In this document: piece after piece, positions 1 to 8,709 of the stretch
Numbering within the stretch: the stretch's first letter is position 1
How the letters are laid out: every line of letters begins with the position of its first letter
Notes under the pieces: model-generated
The model's database searches: none
Told to the model about the DNA's origin: nothing
What the model saw: only the letters and a program-made list of their open reading frames with translations
Source of the DNA: Anaerolineae bacterium
GTDB taxonomy: Bacteria > Chloroflexota > Anaerolineae > Aggregatilineales > Phototrophicaceae
Reading direction: 5' to 3'
Length of the DNA: 64,000 nucleotides
NCBI GenBank assembly: GCA_022841825.1
Contig: JALHQT010000001.1
Location: forward strand, 682,001-746,000
Program-made: the position numbers and the translations under genes

Positions 1-573
1 ATCCTGCCCGACAACACCAACAGCTTTAGTAACGCATCGGCGGCGGCCGAACCCGGATGGACCGCTGCCGATCTGCTCGACCCAAGTGTCGCTAACCCAG
101 CGATCTGCTCTGGGACAACACCACTTGCCTGCGAAATTGCGCGCAATCGTCCAAGCATCATGCTCATCAGTGTGGGCTACCACGATGCGCTCGCATCCAC
201 CGATCCATCCGTTTTCGCCGTCCAGCTTCAGGACATCATCAACACGGTTACGGCACAAGGCGTCATACCAGTACTGGTCACCGCGCCCCCGCGCAATGAC
301 GGCGACAGCGCACTCACACAGCGTATTGGTGCGATCAATGAGGTCATCATCAATACCGCGAATGCCAACAACGTCCCTGTCCTGAACCTCTATCGCCTCC
401 TGAGCGAACTGCCCAACTCAGGGCTGCAGGATGGCATTTCGCTGAGTTTTGATCCCTCGAACGGCAGTGGCAACCTGGCTGACAGCGCGACCACACAGTA
501 CGGCGAGAATGCTTTCAACAAGGCGCTGCTCGAAGTCCTGGCAGATCTCCGTTCAATCATCATTCAGCAATAG
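1..573 (+). CDS. SGNH/GDSL-like hydrolase, C-terminal part (5' end outside window)
   Basis: The reading frame is open from the left edge, so only about 190 C-terminal residues are present. The segment IMLISVGYHDA followed by GVIPVLVTAPPR has the layout of the third block of SGNH-fold esterases (normally a GxND core) followed by the strand that lists the next loop. The expected C-terminal catalytic D-x-x-H motif would fall at QDGISLS, where the His is Ser, and the GxND Asn is His. The fold assignment is therefore by pattern only, and activity is doubtful. It sits just upstream of surface lipoprotein and polysaccharide genes, which fits an envelope or secreted protein. The N-terminus, any signal peptide and the GDS nucleophile block are outside the window. 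Confidence 0.5.
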   Translation: MLPDNTNSFSNASAAAEPGWTAADLLDPSVANPAICSGTTPLACEIARNRPSIMLISVGYHDALASTDPSVFAVQLQDIINTVTAQGVIPVLVTAPPRNDGDSALTQRIGAINEVIINTANANNVPVLNLYRLLSELPNSGLQDGISLSFDPSNGSGNLADSATTQYGENAFNKALLEVLADLRSIIIQQ

Positions 574-584
574 ACGACCGATGC

Positions 585-632
585 TATAATGCTGACCGAA
601 ATCGAGAGTTGATCTCGATTTCGGTCAGCATT
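585..632 (+). promoter_or_regulatory. -10-like TATAAT overlapping a perfect 19-bp hairpin
   Basis: TATAAT lies at 585-590. Bases 588-606 are the exact reverse complement of 614-632, with a 7-base loop (607-613), giving an uninterrupted 19-bp stem. No T-run follows on either strand, so it is not a standard intrinsic terminator. It lies between the SGNH fragment and the lipoprotein gene. It could be a terminator of another type, an operator, or a 5' UTR stem; a transcript started from the TATAAT would begin inside the stem. No good -35 is visible. Confidence 0.4.
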
Positions 633-662
633 CGCATTCATGAAGCGCACTCAGCAAACACC

Positions 663-2270
663 ATGCAGTTTGTACCCATGCTCATAAGAAATTCTCTTGT
701 TTGCTTACTCATCATCGTGTCAATGGCGGGATGTACTCAAGCAACCCAGCAAGACCGCCTGATTGTGTCGCTTATGGTGGATGGTCGTGAGCGCACCTTT
801 GAGTACCCTTCACCGATTACGGTTGGAGAATTCCTGCGTGATGCCGACGTTACGCTCGGAGATCTGGATGATGTCAATCCACCGCCGTTCACCCAGATCG
901 CGGATGGGCTGCGTGTCACCGTTGTTCGAGTCACACAAGCCGAAGAATGTGTGGAAGAGATCCTCCCGTACCGTAGGCAGACATCACCCTACGAAGGACT
1001 GCAAGCCGGCGAAGAGCGAATCGCACGCCAGGGGCAGAACGGCGTGACCCAGATTTGCTTCAGCATTGAGATCAGGGACGGTGTGCCAGCGGGTCGTACC
1101 GAGACCAGCCGCACGATCATCACATCTCCCCTCGACGAAATCGTCTATGTCGGTCCCGCAGGAGAACTTGACGCAGTCGATGTTCCCGGAACCCTTGCCT
1201 ATGTGAACAACGGCAACGCATGGGTGATGGCAGGCAGCAGCATTACGAGGCGCAATCTCACCAACACCGGGGATGTCGATGGACGGGTGTTCAGTCTCTC
1301 GCCGGATGGCAGACGACTGCTCCTATCGCGCAGAGAAGCCGATGCGAGCAACGGTGGGTTCGCAAATCGGCTGTACTTGATCAGCAACACGAACGACAAT
1401 GCCGACCCGATTCCCCTGCAACCCAGCAATATCCTGGATGCAGTGTGGGTACCGGGAATGGAAAATACCATCGCCTACTCCACCGCCGAATCGCGCGCAG
1501 CGCCTCCCGGTTGGCAGGCATACAACGATCTTTGGATCATGCGCATCGATCCGGAGACGGGGGAAGCCCTGAGCGTGCAGGAAGTCGTCGAGAGCAACAA
1601 TGGCGGTTTCGCAGGATGGTGGGGCACGGGGTACTTCTGGTCGCCCGATGGCTCGCAGCTCGCGTTCTCACGTGCAAACGGTGTCGGCTTGGTCGATCTG
1701 AGCAGCGGCGAATTTCGGTCGCTCGTCCAATATACGCCGTTCAGCAGCCCGGCATCATGGTCGTGGCGCGCCCATGTGTCTTGGTCGGCAGATGGCAGTT
1801 TACTGCTCACAACTGTGCATGGCGCACCGATCGGCAGCGAGCCGGCAGAAGCCAGCCCCGCCTTCCATGTCGCGGTTACCAGCTCAACCGGTCAGTTCGT
1901 CGCGGAAATTGGCGAAAACGCCGGGATATGGTCGCATCCAGAGTATTCACCGCCCGTTCAGGACGAAGCGGGTGCTCTGCTCGACTCTCAAATCGCGTAC
2001 TTGCGTACACGCAATTTGAATAACAGTATCAGCGAAACTGCTGAGTACGATCTCGTCATCGCTGACCTTGACGGCAGCAATGACCGTGTCATCTTCCCAC
2101 CCGACCCGCTCCAACCAGGCTTGACCTCGCGCGAATTTGCCTGGAGTCCAGATGGTACTTCGATAGCACTCACCTACCAGGGGAGCCTCTGGTTAGTCGA
2201 TACCCAGGCAGAAAGCGCGTATCAGCTCACTTTGGATGGGGGTGCAAGCAGACCGGTCTGGGCACGATGA
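663..2270 (+). CDS. Lipoprotein with DUF348 (ubiquitin-like), G5 and PD40/TolB-type beta-propeller
   Basis: Predicted exported lipoprotein of 535 residues. The ATG at 663 (or 678) gives a signal peptide ending in the lipobox VSMAGC; an upstream TTG at 609 falls inside the hairpin loop and is less likely. Mature order: a DUF348-like beta-grasp domain (approx. residues 35-85, VSLMVDGRERTFEY...TVGEFL), a G5 domain (approx. 88-165, ending in PLDEIVYVGP), then a propeller with repeated WSPDG/LSPDG motifs (FSLSPDGRRLLL, YFWSPDGSQLAF, VSWSADGSLLL, FAWSPDGTSIAL). DUF348-G5 tandems are known from resuscitation-promoting-factor and surface proteins, where G5 is thought to bind amino sugars. Here the lytic domain is replaced by a propeller. 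The stop overlaps the next start by four bases (ATGA), so the two are probably translated together. Confidence 0.8.
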   Translation: MQFVPMLIRNSLVCLLIIVSMAGCTQATQQDRLIVSLMVDGRERTFEYPSPITVGEFLRDADVTLGDLDDVNPPPFTQIADGLRVTVVRVTQAEECVEEILPYRRQTSPYEGLQAGEERIARQGQNGVTQICFSIEIRDGVPAGRTETSRTIITSPLDEIVYVGPAGELDAVDVPGTLAYVNNGNAWVMAGSSITRRNLTNTGDVDGRVFSLSPDGRRLLLSRREADASNGGFANRLYLISNTNDNADPIPLQPSNILDAVWVPGMENTIAYSTAESRAAPPGWQAYNDLWIMRIDPETGEALSVQEVVESNNGGFAGWWGTGYFWSPDGSQLAFSRANGVGLVDLSSGEFRSLVQYTPFSSPASWSWRAHVSWSADGSLLLTTVHGAPIGSEPAEASPAFHVAVTSSTGQFVAEIGENAGIWSHPEYSPPVQDEAGALLDSQIAYLRTRNLNNSISETAEYDLVIADLDGSNDRVIFPPDPLQPGLTSREFAWSPDGTSIALTYQGSLWLVDTQAESAYQLTLDGGASRPVWAR

Positions 2271-5200
2271 GGCGCGATGGCGTCTTGCTGCTGGTCGCCG
2301 TGCTCGCCCTTTCTGGCGCGCTGGTGGCTGCATTCGGTACCCTGACAGAACGTGATGTGGCGCTGCACGGCTATCGCAACCCTGTCGTCGACACAGATAT
2401 TCCCTTCGCCCTCCCCCGCTTGGGGGTCAATGTTGACCTGACCCAGTACAGCGGGCAAGCGCTGCGCGAGCAGCTTCGGCTGATGCAGAATGCCGGTTTC
2501 GTCTGGATTCGCCAGCCCCTGGATTGGTCGGAATTTGCCGGCGACAGCAGCGGGGGGCGCTACCAGCCGATCTTCGCAGCGCTCATGGAGCAACCCACAC
2601 TCCGTCTCATCGCCGCATTGAGTGACTCGACAGGTACGCCACCCGATACAGAGCTGTTTACCCAGGCAGCCGCCAATCTCGCGCGAAATTACGGCGACAG
2701 CATCGCTATTTACGAGATATGGAACGAGCCAAACCTGGGTGTCATGTGGGGCGGCTCACCCAGCCCTGCTGCATATGCCGCGCTTCTGAACGCATCCTAC
2801 CGCGCCATTCATGCGCAAGACAGTAGCGCGCTGGTGAACAGCGCCGCGCTGGCACCTACGACAGAAACCAGACCCCAGAATATGAGCGACCTGGTCTACC
2901 TGGAAGCCCTCTATTCTCTTGGACTGCGCGATTTCAGCGATGGCATCTCCGCCAAGCCCTACGGGTTTTCCGACTCCCCCACTGCTGCCGCCGAGCAACA
3001 GACGCTGAACTTCAGGCGCGTAACCCTGCTGCGCGATATTATGCTGCGCCACGATGACGCCCACACGCCGCTTTGGGCGAGCGAATGGGGATGGAACAGC
3101 CTGCCCGACGACTGGCGGGGACAAGCATCGATATGGGGAGGCGTGACGCCAGAGGAACAAGCGGGCTACACGCTGGAAACCCTGAGCCTCGTCGAGACCC
3201 GCTATCCCTGGCTCGGCGGCATGATTCTATGCTGCTGGCAGCCGCTTGAACTCCCGCCAGAAGATGGGCGCTGGGGCTTCGCCATCCGCGACATCCAAGG
3301 CAGCGCCAGCCCACTCTGGAGTGCATTCGTCGCCGCCCGCTCGCAGTTGAACGCAGCTCCACAAGGTCTCCACCGACCGGACAATCCGTTTGCGCGCTAT
3401 TCGGGCGTTTGGTCATTTGGCGAATTGGGCGCGGACATCGGATGGGTCGGCGATAGCAGTCTCGAATTCACGTTTCAGGGTGATGCGCTCAGTCTGCTGG
3501 TGCGCGAAGGAAACTACACTGCGCATCTGTACGCGACGATTGACGGTCAGCCAGCCAATGCACTGCCCAGAGACAACAACGGCAACGCCTACCTGCTCCT
3601 CACCAGCGACACCCTCACGCCACAGGTTCAATTGGTTCCTATCGCCCAACATCTGGGCGAGGGACCTCACACCCTGCGAATCGTCGCGGAGCGTGGGTGG
3701 GACCAGTGGGCGCTGGTCGGCTTTGCTGTCGGCGGGTCGGATCTTGCCGCGCCTTACAACCGCCAGATAGTGCTCGCCATCATCAGCGCCATCATTGCTA
3801 CAGGTAGCGTCATGATCTTCGCTCGGCGGATCAAATGGGGCAATGCGACGCAGCCCGTAAGGTCCGCGTTCAAGCATATCTCTAATCTTGGAGTGCTGAC
3901 GCTTTCCGGGCTGGCAGCGGTCGTCATGATGCTTGGGATGCTCCTCACCTGGCGAAACGGACTGCCGGACATCCTCCGTCGGGAGCCTGTCCAGCTTGGC
4001 GTTGCACTGCTTACAGGCGGGTTGGTTTATCTGAACCCCGCATTCATTGTCTCGCTGGCGGCATCCGCTGTCCTGTTCATCATCTTCTTCCACAAACCCC
4101 TGATCGGCTTGACGCTCACCCTCTTCTTCGCACCATTCTATCTGTTCCCGGTCGAGCTGTACCGATTCGCCTTCCCGATGAGCGAACTCCTGATCCTGCT
4201 CACATTCGGTGCATGGTTGATTCGAGTCGGTGTGCATTGGGCACAGAATCGCAGCACTCCCACACACTCCGATCAGCCTCTTAAGTGGCACTCGGTCGAT
4301 TTGCTGCTCGTCGCATACATCGGGTTTGGCGTGCTGTCGCTGGCGTGGACAGAATATCGTTCGCCAGCCATAACGGAACTGAGGACACTCTTTGCCGAGC
4401 CTCTGATGTTCTACATTGTGCTGCGCACAAGCCGCCCCACCCCACGCGACATCCTGCGTCTGGTGGACACACTCGTCATCAGCGCTGCGCTCGTCGCCTC
4501 GATTGGACTATTCCTCTACCTCCGCGGGGATGCCATCATCACCGCAGAAGATGGAGTACGACGCCTTGCCAGCGTCTACGGCTCGCCCAATAATGTCGCG
4601 CTCTCGTTAGGGCGCGCGCTGCCCTTCGCGCTCGCATTCCTGCTCATTCGGTTGGACAGGCGTCGTCAGGTGGTCATGGCGATCCTGCTGCTGATCATGA
4701 CCACTGCGCTCATCCTCACGCTCAGTGCCGGGGCATTTTTCTTCGGCATTCCCGCTGCGCTCGTCGTCGTGGTGGTGCTCACCTTTCGGTCAAGAAGTAC
4801 CCTGCCTCTGCTCTCGCTGGGGTTACTCGGCGGCATTGCACTTCCGATACTCGCGCAATTCCCACGCTTTGCCCGTCTGCTCGAACCCACTGAGGGGACG
4901 AATTTCTTCCGAATTCGTGTCTGGCAGAGCGCGATTGCCATGATTCGCGACCATCCCGTCACTGGCATTGGGCAGGACCAGTTTCTACCCTACTTCCAGG
5001 GGCGCTACATACTGCCGGATGCCTGGCAAGAACCCCAGCTATCTCACCCGCACAATTTCCTGTTGGACATCTGGCTTCGGTTGGGGATGGGGGGCGTAAT
5101 CTGGCTTGGGGCGATCTTGTTCGTCCTCATCCGCAGCCTGCTTCGCACATATCATCGCTTTCACGATCAGCCAGGCGAAGGAAAGTGGGTGACCGCCATT

Positions 5201-5335
5201 TGCGTGGGCAGCCTGGGCGCTCTCGCGAATGTCGTCGCACACGGGTTGATCGACAACAGTCTGTTTGTCAACGACCTCATTTATGCGTTTGTACTTATCT
5301 GCGGGATAGCGTCCAGCATCGACCAGCAACCGTGA
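2267..5335 (+). CDS. Glycoside-hydrolase-like domain fused to an O-antigen ligase/polymerase (Wzy_C) membrane domain
   Basis: A 1022-residue protein with two parts. After one N-terminal membrane segment, residues about 45-370 form a TIM-barrel glycosidase-like domain with the clan-A signature EIWNEPN (Glu154, probable acid/base) and ASEWGW (Glu273, probable nucleophile). A beta-rich segment follows (about 375-490). From about residue 500 the chain is a multi-pass membrane domain with the Wzy_C/O-antigen-ligase region, including GIGQDQF and SHPHNFLLDIWLRLG near the C-terminus. This suggests a cell-surface protein combining glycan recognition or cleavage outside with glycan polymerisation or ligation at the membrane. 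It overlaps the lipoprotein gene by four bases. Each half is recognisable; the joint function is inferred. Confidence 0.8.
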   Translation: MRRDGVLLLVAVLALSGALVAAFGTLTERDVALHGYRNPVVDTDIPFALPRLGVNVDLTQYSGQALREQLRLMQNAGFVWIRQPLDWSEFAGDSSGGRYQPIFAALMEQPTLRLIAALSDSTGTPPDTELFTQAAANLARNYGDSIAIYEIWNEPNLGVMWGGSPSPAAYAALLNASYRAIHAQDSSALVNSAALAPTTETRPQNMSDLVYLEALYSLGLRDFSDGISAKPYGFSDSPTAAAEQQTLNFRRVTLLRDIMLRHDDAHTPLWASEWGWNSLPDDWRGQASIWGGVTPEEQAGYTLETLSLVETRYPWLGGMILCCWQPLELPPEDGRWGFAIRDIQGSASPLWSAFVAARSQLNAAPQGLHRPDNPFARYSGVWSFGELGADIGWVGDSSLEFTFQGDALSLLVREGNYTAHLYATIDGQPANALPRDNNGNAYLLLTSDTLTPQVQLVPIAQHLGEGPHTLRIVAERGWDQWALVGFAVGGSDLAAPYNRQIVLAIISAIIATGSVMIFARRIKWGNATQPVRSAFKHISNLGVLTLSGLAAVVMMLGMLLTWRNGLPDILRREPVQLGVALLTGGLVYLNPAFIVSLAASAVLFIIFFHKPLIGLTLTLFFAPFYLFPVELYRFAFPMSELLILLTFGAWLIRVGVHWAQNRSTPTHSDQPLKWHSVDLLLVAYIGFGVLSLAWTEYRSPAITELRTLFAEPLMFYIVLRTSRPTPRDILRLVDTLVISAALVASIGLFLYLRGDAIITAEDGVRRLASVYGSPNNVALSLGRALPFALAFLLIRLDRRRQVVMAILLLIMTTALILTLSAGAFFFGIPAALVVVVVLTFRSRSTLPLLSLGLLGGIALPILAQFPRFARLLEPTEGTNFFRIRVWQSAIAMIRDHPVTGIGQDQFLPYFQGRYILPDAWQEPQLSHPHNFLLDIWLRLGMGGVIWLGAILFVLIRSLLRTYHRFHDQPGEGKWVTAICVGSLGALANVVAHGLIDNSLFVNDLIYAFVLICGIASSIDQQP

Positions 5336-5393
5336 GAGTTTGATAAATCTTCGCAGTGAGCGCGCCTAATTTGAATATGCGAACACCCGCTCT

Positions 5394-5424
5394 ATTGACG
5401 TCAATCCTAAATTGATCGTTAAAT
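5394..5424 (+). promoter_or_regulatory. Candidate promoter of the macrodomain gene with a palindrome over the -35
   Basis: TTGACG (5395-5400), 18-base spacer, TTAAAT (5419-5424), then AGGGG (5425-5429) five bases before the ATG at 5435. The -35 is embedded in the perfect 12-bp palindrome ATTGACGTCAAT (5394-5405), which could be an operator. Not verified experimentally. Confidence 0.45.
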
Positions 5425-5434
5425 AGGGGTTACG

Positions 5435-6007
5435 ATGGGCGCAGTGGGTGACTTGGCGATGAAAGTGAAGATCAACAAAGTCACAATCCAGACGCAGGCA
5501 GTAGATTTATGGTCGCTCCGTGTTGCTGCCGCGGTCAATGCCACAGACACCGACCTCACCCTGCAACCGAAACTAGTCGCGCAGGCAGGGGCGGACGTTG
5601 TCCGTGAAATCTCCCTGGTTGGATACTGCCCTGTTGGCTCCGCCATTATGACGACTGCTGGCAGCCTGCCGTTCAACAAGATCATTCATGTCGTAGGTCC
5701 TCGCTGGGGCGAAGGCGCTGAACGCGGCAAGCTTGCCAGCGCCACCTATGAGTGCCTGCATTTGGCGGAGACAAATGGACTCAAGTCGATTGCGCTCCCT
5801 GCCATTAGCACCGGCACAATGGGCTATCCGCTCGAAAACTGCGCAACCACGATGCTCACAACCATCGTGGACTACACATTCGAAGACCTCAAGACCCTTC
5901 GGACAATCGTCCTGGCGCTGGAAGATGAGCATCACCTGGAAGTCTTCGACCGCGAGTTGAGCCGCCAGATTCAATCACTGGGCGAAGAAGGCGCAGCCGC
6001 AGTGTAA
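5435..6007 (+). CDS. Macrodomain (ADP-ribose-binding) protein
   Basis: 190 residues covering one macrodomain with little else. Recognisable elements are AAVNATDTDL (the adenine-proximal Asn/Asp loop), VGYCPVGSAIMTTAGSLP, IIHVVGPRWG, and the phosphate-binding loop LPAISTGTMGYP. Family members bind ADP-ribose and many hydrolyse ADP-ribosyl groups or O-acetyl-ADP-ribose. The usual Gly-rich loop after the NAANS motif is changed here (QAGADVVREISLVG), so catalytic activity is uncertain. The gene is monocistronic by spacing, with its own promoter and a good Shine-Dalgarno. No ADP-ribosyltransferase or DarT partner is visible next to it. Confidence 0.8.
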   Translation: MGAVGDLAMKVKINKVTIQTQAVDLWSLRVAAAVNATDTDLTLQPKLVAQAGADVVREISLVGYCPVGSAIMTTAGSLPFNKIIHVVGPRWGEGAERGKLASATYECLHLAETNGLKSIALPAISTGTMGYPLENCATTMLTTIVDYTFEDLKTLRTIVLALEDEHHLEVFDRELSRQIQSLGEEGAAAV

Positions 6008-6121
6008 TTCGTTTCGCAAAAGGCGATTCCCCCAAGTCTCTGACGAGCCATACTTTCTCACGCAACCTATTGTGATAAACTGAAAGTAGTCCCCTGACGA
6101 TTGATTATGGAGGGTGTTCCT

Positions 6122-7066
6122 TTGCGCGTTCTCATCACTGGCGCTGCAGGCTTTCTTGGCTCGCATCTTTGCGATCGGTTTCTTCGGGAAGGACATACCG
6201 TTGTCGGTATGGACAATCTCATCACGGGCAATACCCGAAACATCGCCCATCTTGCAGGCAATGATCATTTCACGTTCATCAAGTACAACGTCAGCAATCA
6301 CATTTTCGTCGACGGCAACCTTGACGCGGTGCTCCATTTTGCCTCACCGGCGTCTCCTATCGATTACCTCAAATTCCCAATCCAAACGCTCAAGGTAGGC
6401 TCGCTCGGCACCCACAACGCCCTGGGGCTTGCCCTTGCCAAGAACGCCAAGTTTTTGCTCGCGTCAACCAGCGAGATCTATGGCGACCCGTTGGAGCACC
6501 CACAGCGCGAGTCGTATTTTGGCAACGTCAACACAATTGGACCACGCGGATGCTACGACGAAGCGAAGCGCTTCTCGGAAGCACTCACAATGGCATATCA
6601 CCGCCAGCATAATCTTGCCACCTACATTGTTCGCATCTTCAACACCTATGGTCCGCGGATGCGCCTCGACGATGGTCGCGTCGTGCCAAACTTCATCGGT
6701 CAGGCGCTTCGTGGGCAGCCCCTCACGGTCTATGGGGATGGATCGCAGACACGCAGCTTTCAATACTGCGATGACCTTATCGAAGGGGTCTACCGCCTGC
6801 TCCACAGCGACTTCCATGAACCGGTCAACATCGGGACGCAGGAAGAAATGTCGATGGTCGAGTTCGCGCGCCGCGTCAATGAGATCACGGGCAATTCAGC
6901 CGGCATTATCTTCAAGGAAGATCTGCGCATCAAAGACGATCCCCAGACTCGTCGCCCCGATACCACCCGTGCCCAGCAAGTACTGGGTTGGGAGCCACAG
7001 GTTTCGCTTAAGGATGGTCTGCCCCGTACCATCGATTACTTCCGTAACGTGGTAAACGCGACCTGA
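6122..7066 (+). CDS. NAD-dependent epimerase/dehydratase, UDP-glucuronate decarboxylase (UDP-xylose synthase) type
   Basis: Extended short-chain dehydrogenase of 314 residues. Motifs in order: Rossmann [18 protein letters not shown], the Ser before EIYGDP, catalytic YDEAK (Tyr-x-x-x-Lys), [28 protein letters not shown]. The HFASPASP...STSEIYGDP...GPRxCYDEAKR pattern is typical of UXS enzymes that convert UDP-glucuronate to UDP-xylose. I chose the TTG at 6122 because GGAGGG (6109-6114) lies seven bases upstream and the protein then begins directly with the first Rossmann strand. It probably supplies nucleotide sugars for the neighbouring glycosyltransferases and polymerases. Confidence 0.88.
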   Translation: MRVLITGAAGFLGSHLCDRFLREGHTVVGMDNLITGNTRNIAHLAGNDHFTFIKYNVSNHIFVDGNLDAVLHFASPASPIDYLKFPIQTLKVGSLGTHNALGLALAKNAKFLLASTSEIYGDPLEHPQRESYFGNVNTIGPRGCYDEAKRFSEALTMAYHRQHNLATYIVRIFNTYGPRMRLDDGRVVPNFIGQALRGQPLTVYGDGSQTRSFQYCDDLIEGVYRLLHSDFHEPVNIGTQEEMSMVEFARRVNEITGNSAGIIFKEDLRIKDDPQTRRPDTTRAQQVLGWEPQVSLKDGLPRTIDYFRNVVNAT

Positions 7067-7091
7067 GACGCGCCCCCCTTCTCTCCGCACC

Positions 7092-7139
7092 TTGCAACGA
7101 GTGCCGACATGCCGGTATAGTGTTCTGCACTAGCCGGCA
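7092..7139 (+). promoter_or_regulatory. Candidate promoter with hairpin over the -10
   Basis: TTGCAA (7092-7097), 18-base spacer, TATAGT (7116-7121), 33 bases before the O-antigen ligase start. The -10 lies in an imperfect stem: TGCCGG (7110-7115) pairs with CCGGCA (7134-7139) and AGTG with CACT inside. It could be an operator or part of an early 5' UTR structure. Confidence 0.35.
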
Positions 7140-7153
7140 GTCAGGGTACGCAG

Positions 7154-8695
7154 TTGAGTATCAGCGCGCCTCGTGTCTCAAGAAACACAGCAATAGCTCC
7201 CACACTTCCCCGTCTCCCGTTGCAGCGGTTGGCATGGGTCGTGGTGGCGCTCGCCGTCGGCGCAGCGGTGGTGATTGCCCCAATCACATGGCTGGCAGTT
7301 GGCGCAGTTGGCGCAGGAATCATCTTCTCCTTAGTCGCCCACCCCATCGGGGCACTAGGGCTTCTGCTCATAATTGCGCCGATCAGAACCCTCTACGCCA
7401 CAGAAGCGCCCAGGCTCGGCTTACCACAGATCCCCCTGGATTTCGGGCAGTGGCTGGTACTGGCATTTCTCGCATCATGGCTTCTCAATCAAGTGCGCCG
7501 GCGGCAATTCGCAACCGCCCTGTTCTCCAACCGAGGGTATCGAGAGCTTCATGTCCTGATTCCCCTGTTAACATTTGTGCTTGCCGCAGGGGTAAGCGCA
7601 TTCTCGGCGCAATCGCTGACATCCTGGCTGACCGAGTGGTTCAAGTGGCTGCAAATGGCTGCCATTGCGATTGTCATCGTTGATCTCTGCGTTGCAGGGC
7701 ATCGAAACTCTGTGGTCGTGCTCGTCATCATCGCGGGCGCAGCGAATGCGGTGATAGGTGTCTACCAGTACTTTGGTGGCAGCGGGGCACTTCACTTGCT
7801 GATCAATGAAAACAACTTTCGCGCCTTCGGCACGTTCGGGCAGCCAAATCCATTTGGCGGATTTATGGGCATCACCTTCCCGCTGGCGTTTGCGGGATTC
7901 CTCGCGGCACTTCACTCAACAATCCGAGTTGTCGCACAACGCGCAGTGCCCACTGCTCAGGAGGCAATCCCGCAGTTGGTGCTGTTTGGCGCTGGCGCGA
8001 GTGTCATTGCAGCGGGGTTGATCATGTCGTGGAGTCGCGGTGCGTGGCTGGGATTCGCGCTGTCGCTTGGTGTCATGCTTTTCGCGCTCCCGCGCAAGAC
8101 GAGTCATCAGATGCTGCTGACTGGTGCCATCGTGATAATCGTGGGACTCCTGTCCGCAAGTGGACGCTTGCCAACCGCCATCACTGCGCGACTTTCAACG
8201 ATCACCGAAGACATCTTTAATGTCCAGGATGTTCGTGGCGTCGACATCACGCCTGCCAATTATGCGGTTGTCGAACGCCTTGCCCATTGGCAGGCGGCGG
8301 TCAACATGGCAGAAAATCACCCCTGGATAGGCGTCGGGCTAGGAAACTACGAGATAGCGTACGCCGAGTATCGCTTGGCGAACTGGAAATTCCCGCTCGG
8401 TCATGCTCATAACACCTATCTGAATATGCTCGCGGAAACCGGCGTTTTGGGGCTGACCACGTACCTGTCTTTCCTATTCGCCGTTTTGTGGTATTCTTGG
8501 CGCGTCCGACGTCACCCAGATTTCCAGGCGCGCGCAATTGCAATTGGAATTCTCGGCGTCTGGACCTATCTGATCGTCCACAGCCTAACGGATAACTTGT
8601 ACGTCAACAATGTATTTATCCATTTGGGTGTTACGATAGGAATCCTCGCGTCGTTAGTGCGCGAGATTCCCCAGATAGCGTCAAGATTAAGGTAG
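7154..8695 (+). CDS. O-antigen ligase family membrane protein (Wzy_C domain)
   Basis: 513-residue multi-pass membrane protein starting with TTG. The C-terminal half has the Wzy_C pattern: GVGLGNYEIAY, then LGHAHNTYLNMLAETGVLGL, close to the HPHNFLLDIWLRLG motif of the fusion gene upstream. Family members join or polymerise lipid-linked glycans at the outer face of the membrane; the exact acceptor cannot be told from sequence. About 11-12 hydrophobic segments are visible. It heads a tight series with a GtrA protein (14-base gap) and a GT4 glycosyltransferase (10-base gap), consistent with an exopolysaccharide or cell-surface glycan operon. The alternative role is polymerase rather than ligase. 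Confidence 0.8.
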   Translation: MSISAPRVSRNTAIAPTLPRLPLQRLAWVVVALAVGAAVVIAPITWLAVGAVGAGIIFSLVAHPIGALGLLLIIAPIRTLYATEAPRLGLPQIPLDFGQWLVLAFLASWLLNQVRRRQFATALFSNRGYRELHVLIPLLTFVLAAGVSAFSAQSLTSWLTEWFKWLQMAAIAIVIVDLCVAGHRNSVVVLVIIAGAANAVIGVYQYFGGSGALHLLINENNFRAFGTFGQPNPFGGFMGITFPLAFAGFLAALHSTIRVVAQRAVPTAQEAIPQLVLFGAGASVIAAGLIMSWSRGAWLGFALSLGVMLFALPRKTSHQMLLTGAIVIIVGLLSASGRLPTAITARLSTITEDIFNVQDVRGVDITPANYAVVERLAHWQAAVNMAENHPWIGVGLGNYEIAYAEYRLANWKFPLGHAHNTYLNMLAETGVLGLTTYLSFLFAVLWYSWRVRRHPDFQARAIAIGILGVWTYLIVHSLTDNLYVNNVFIHLGVTIGILASLVREIPQIASRLR

Positions 8696-8709
8696 GCGTA
8701 GCCCAGTTA

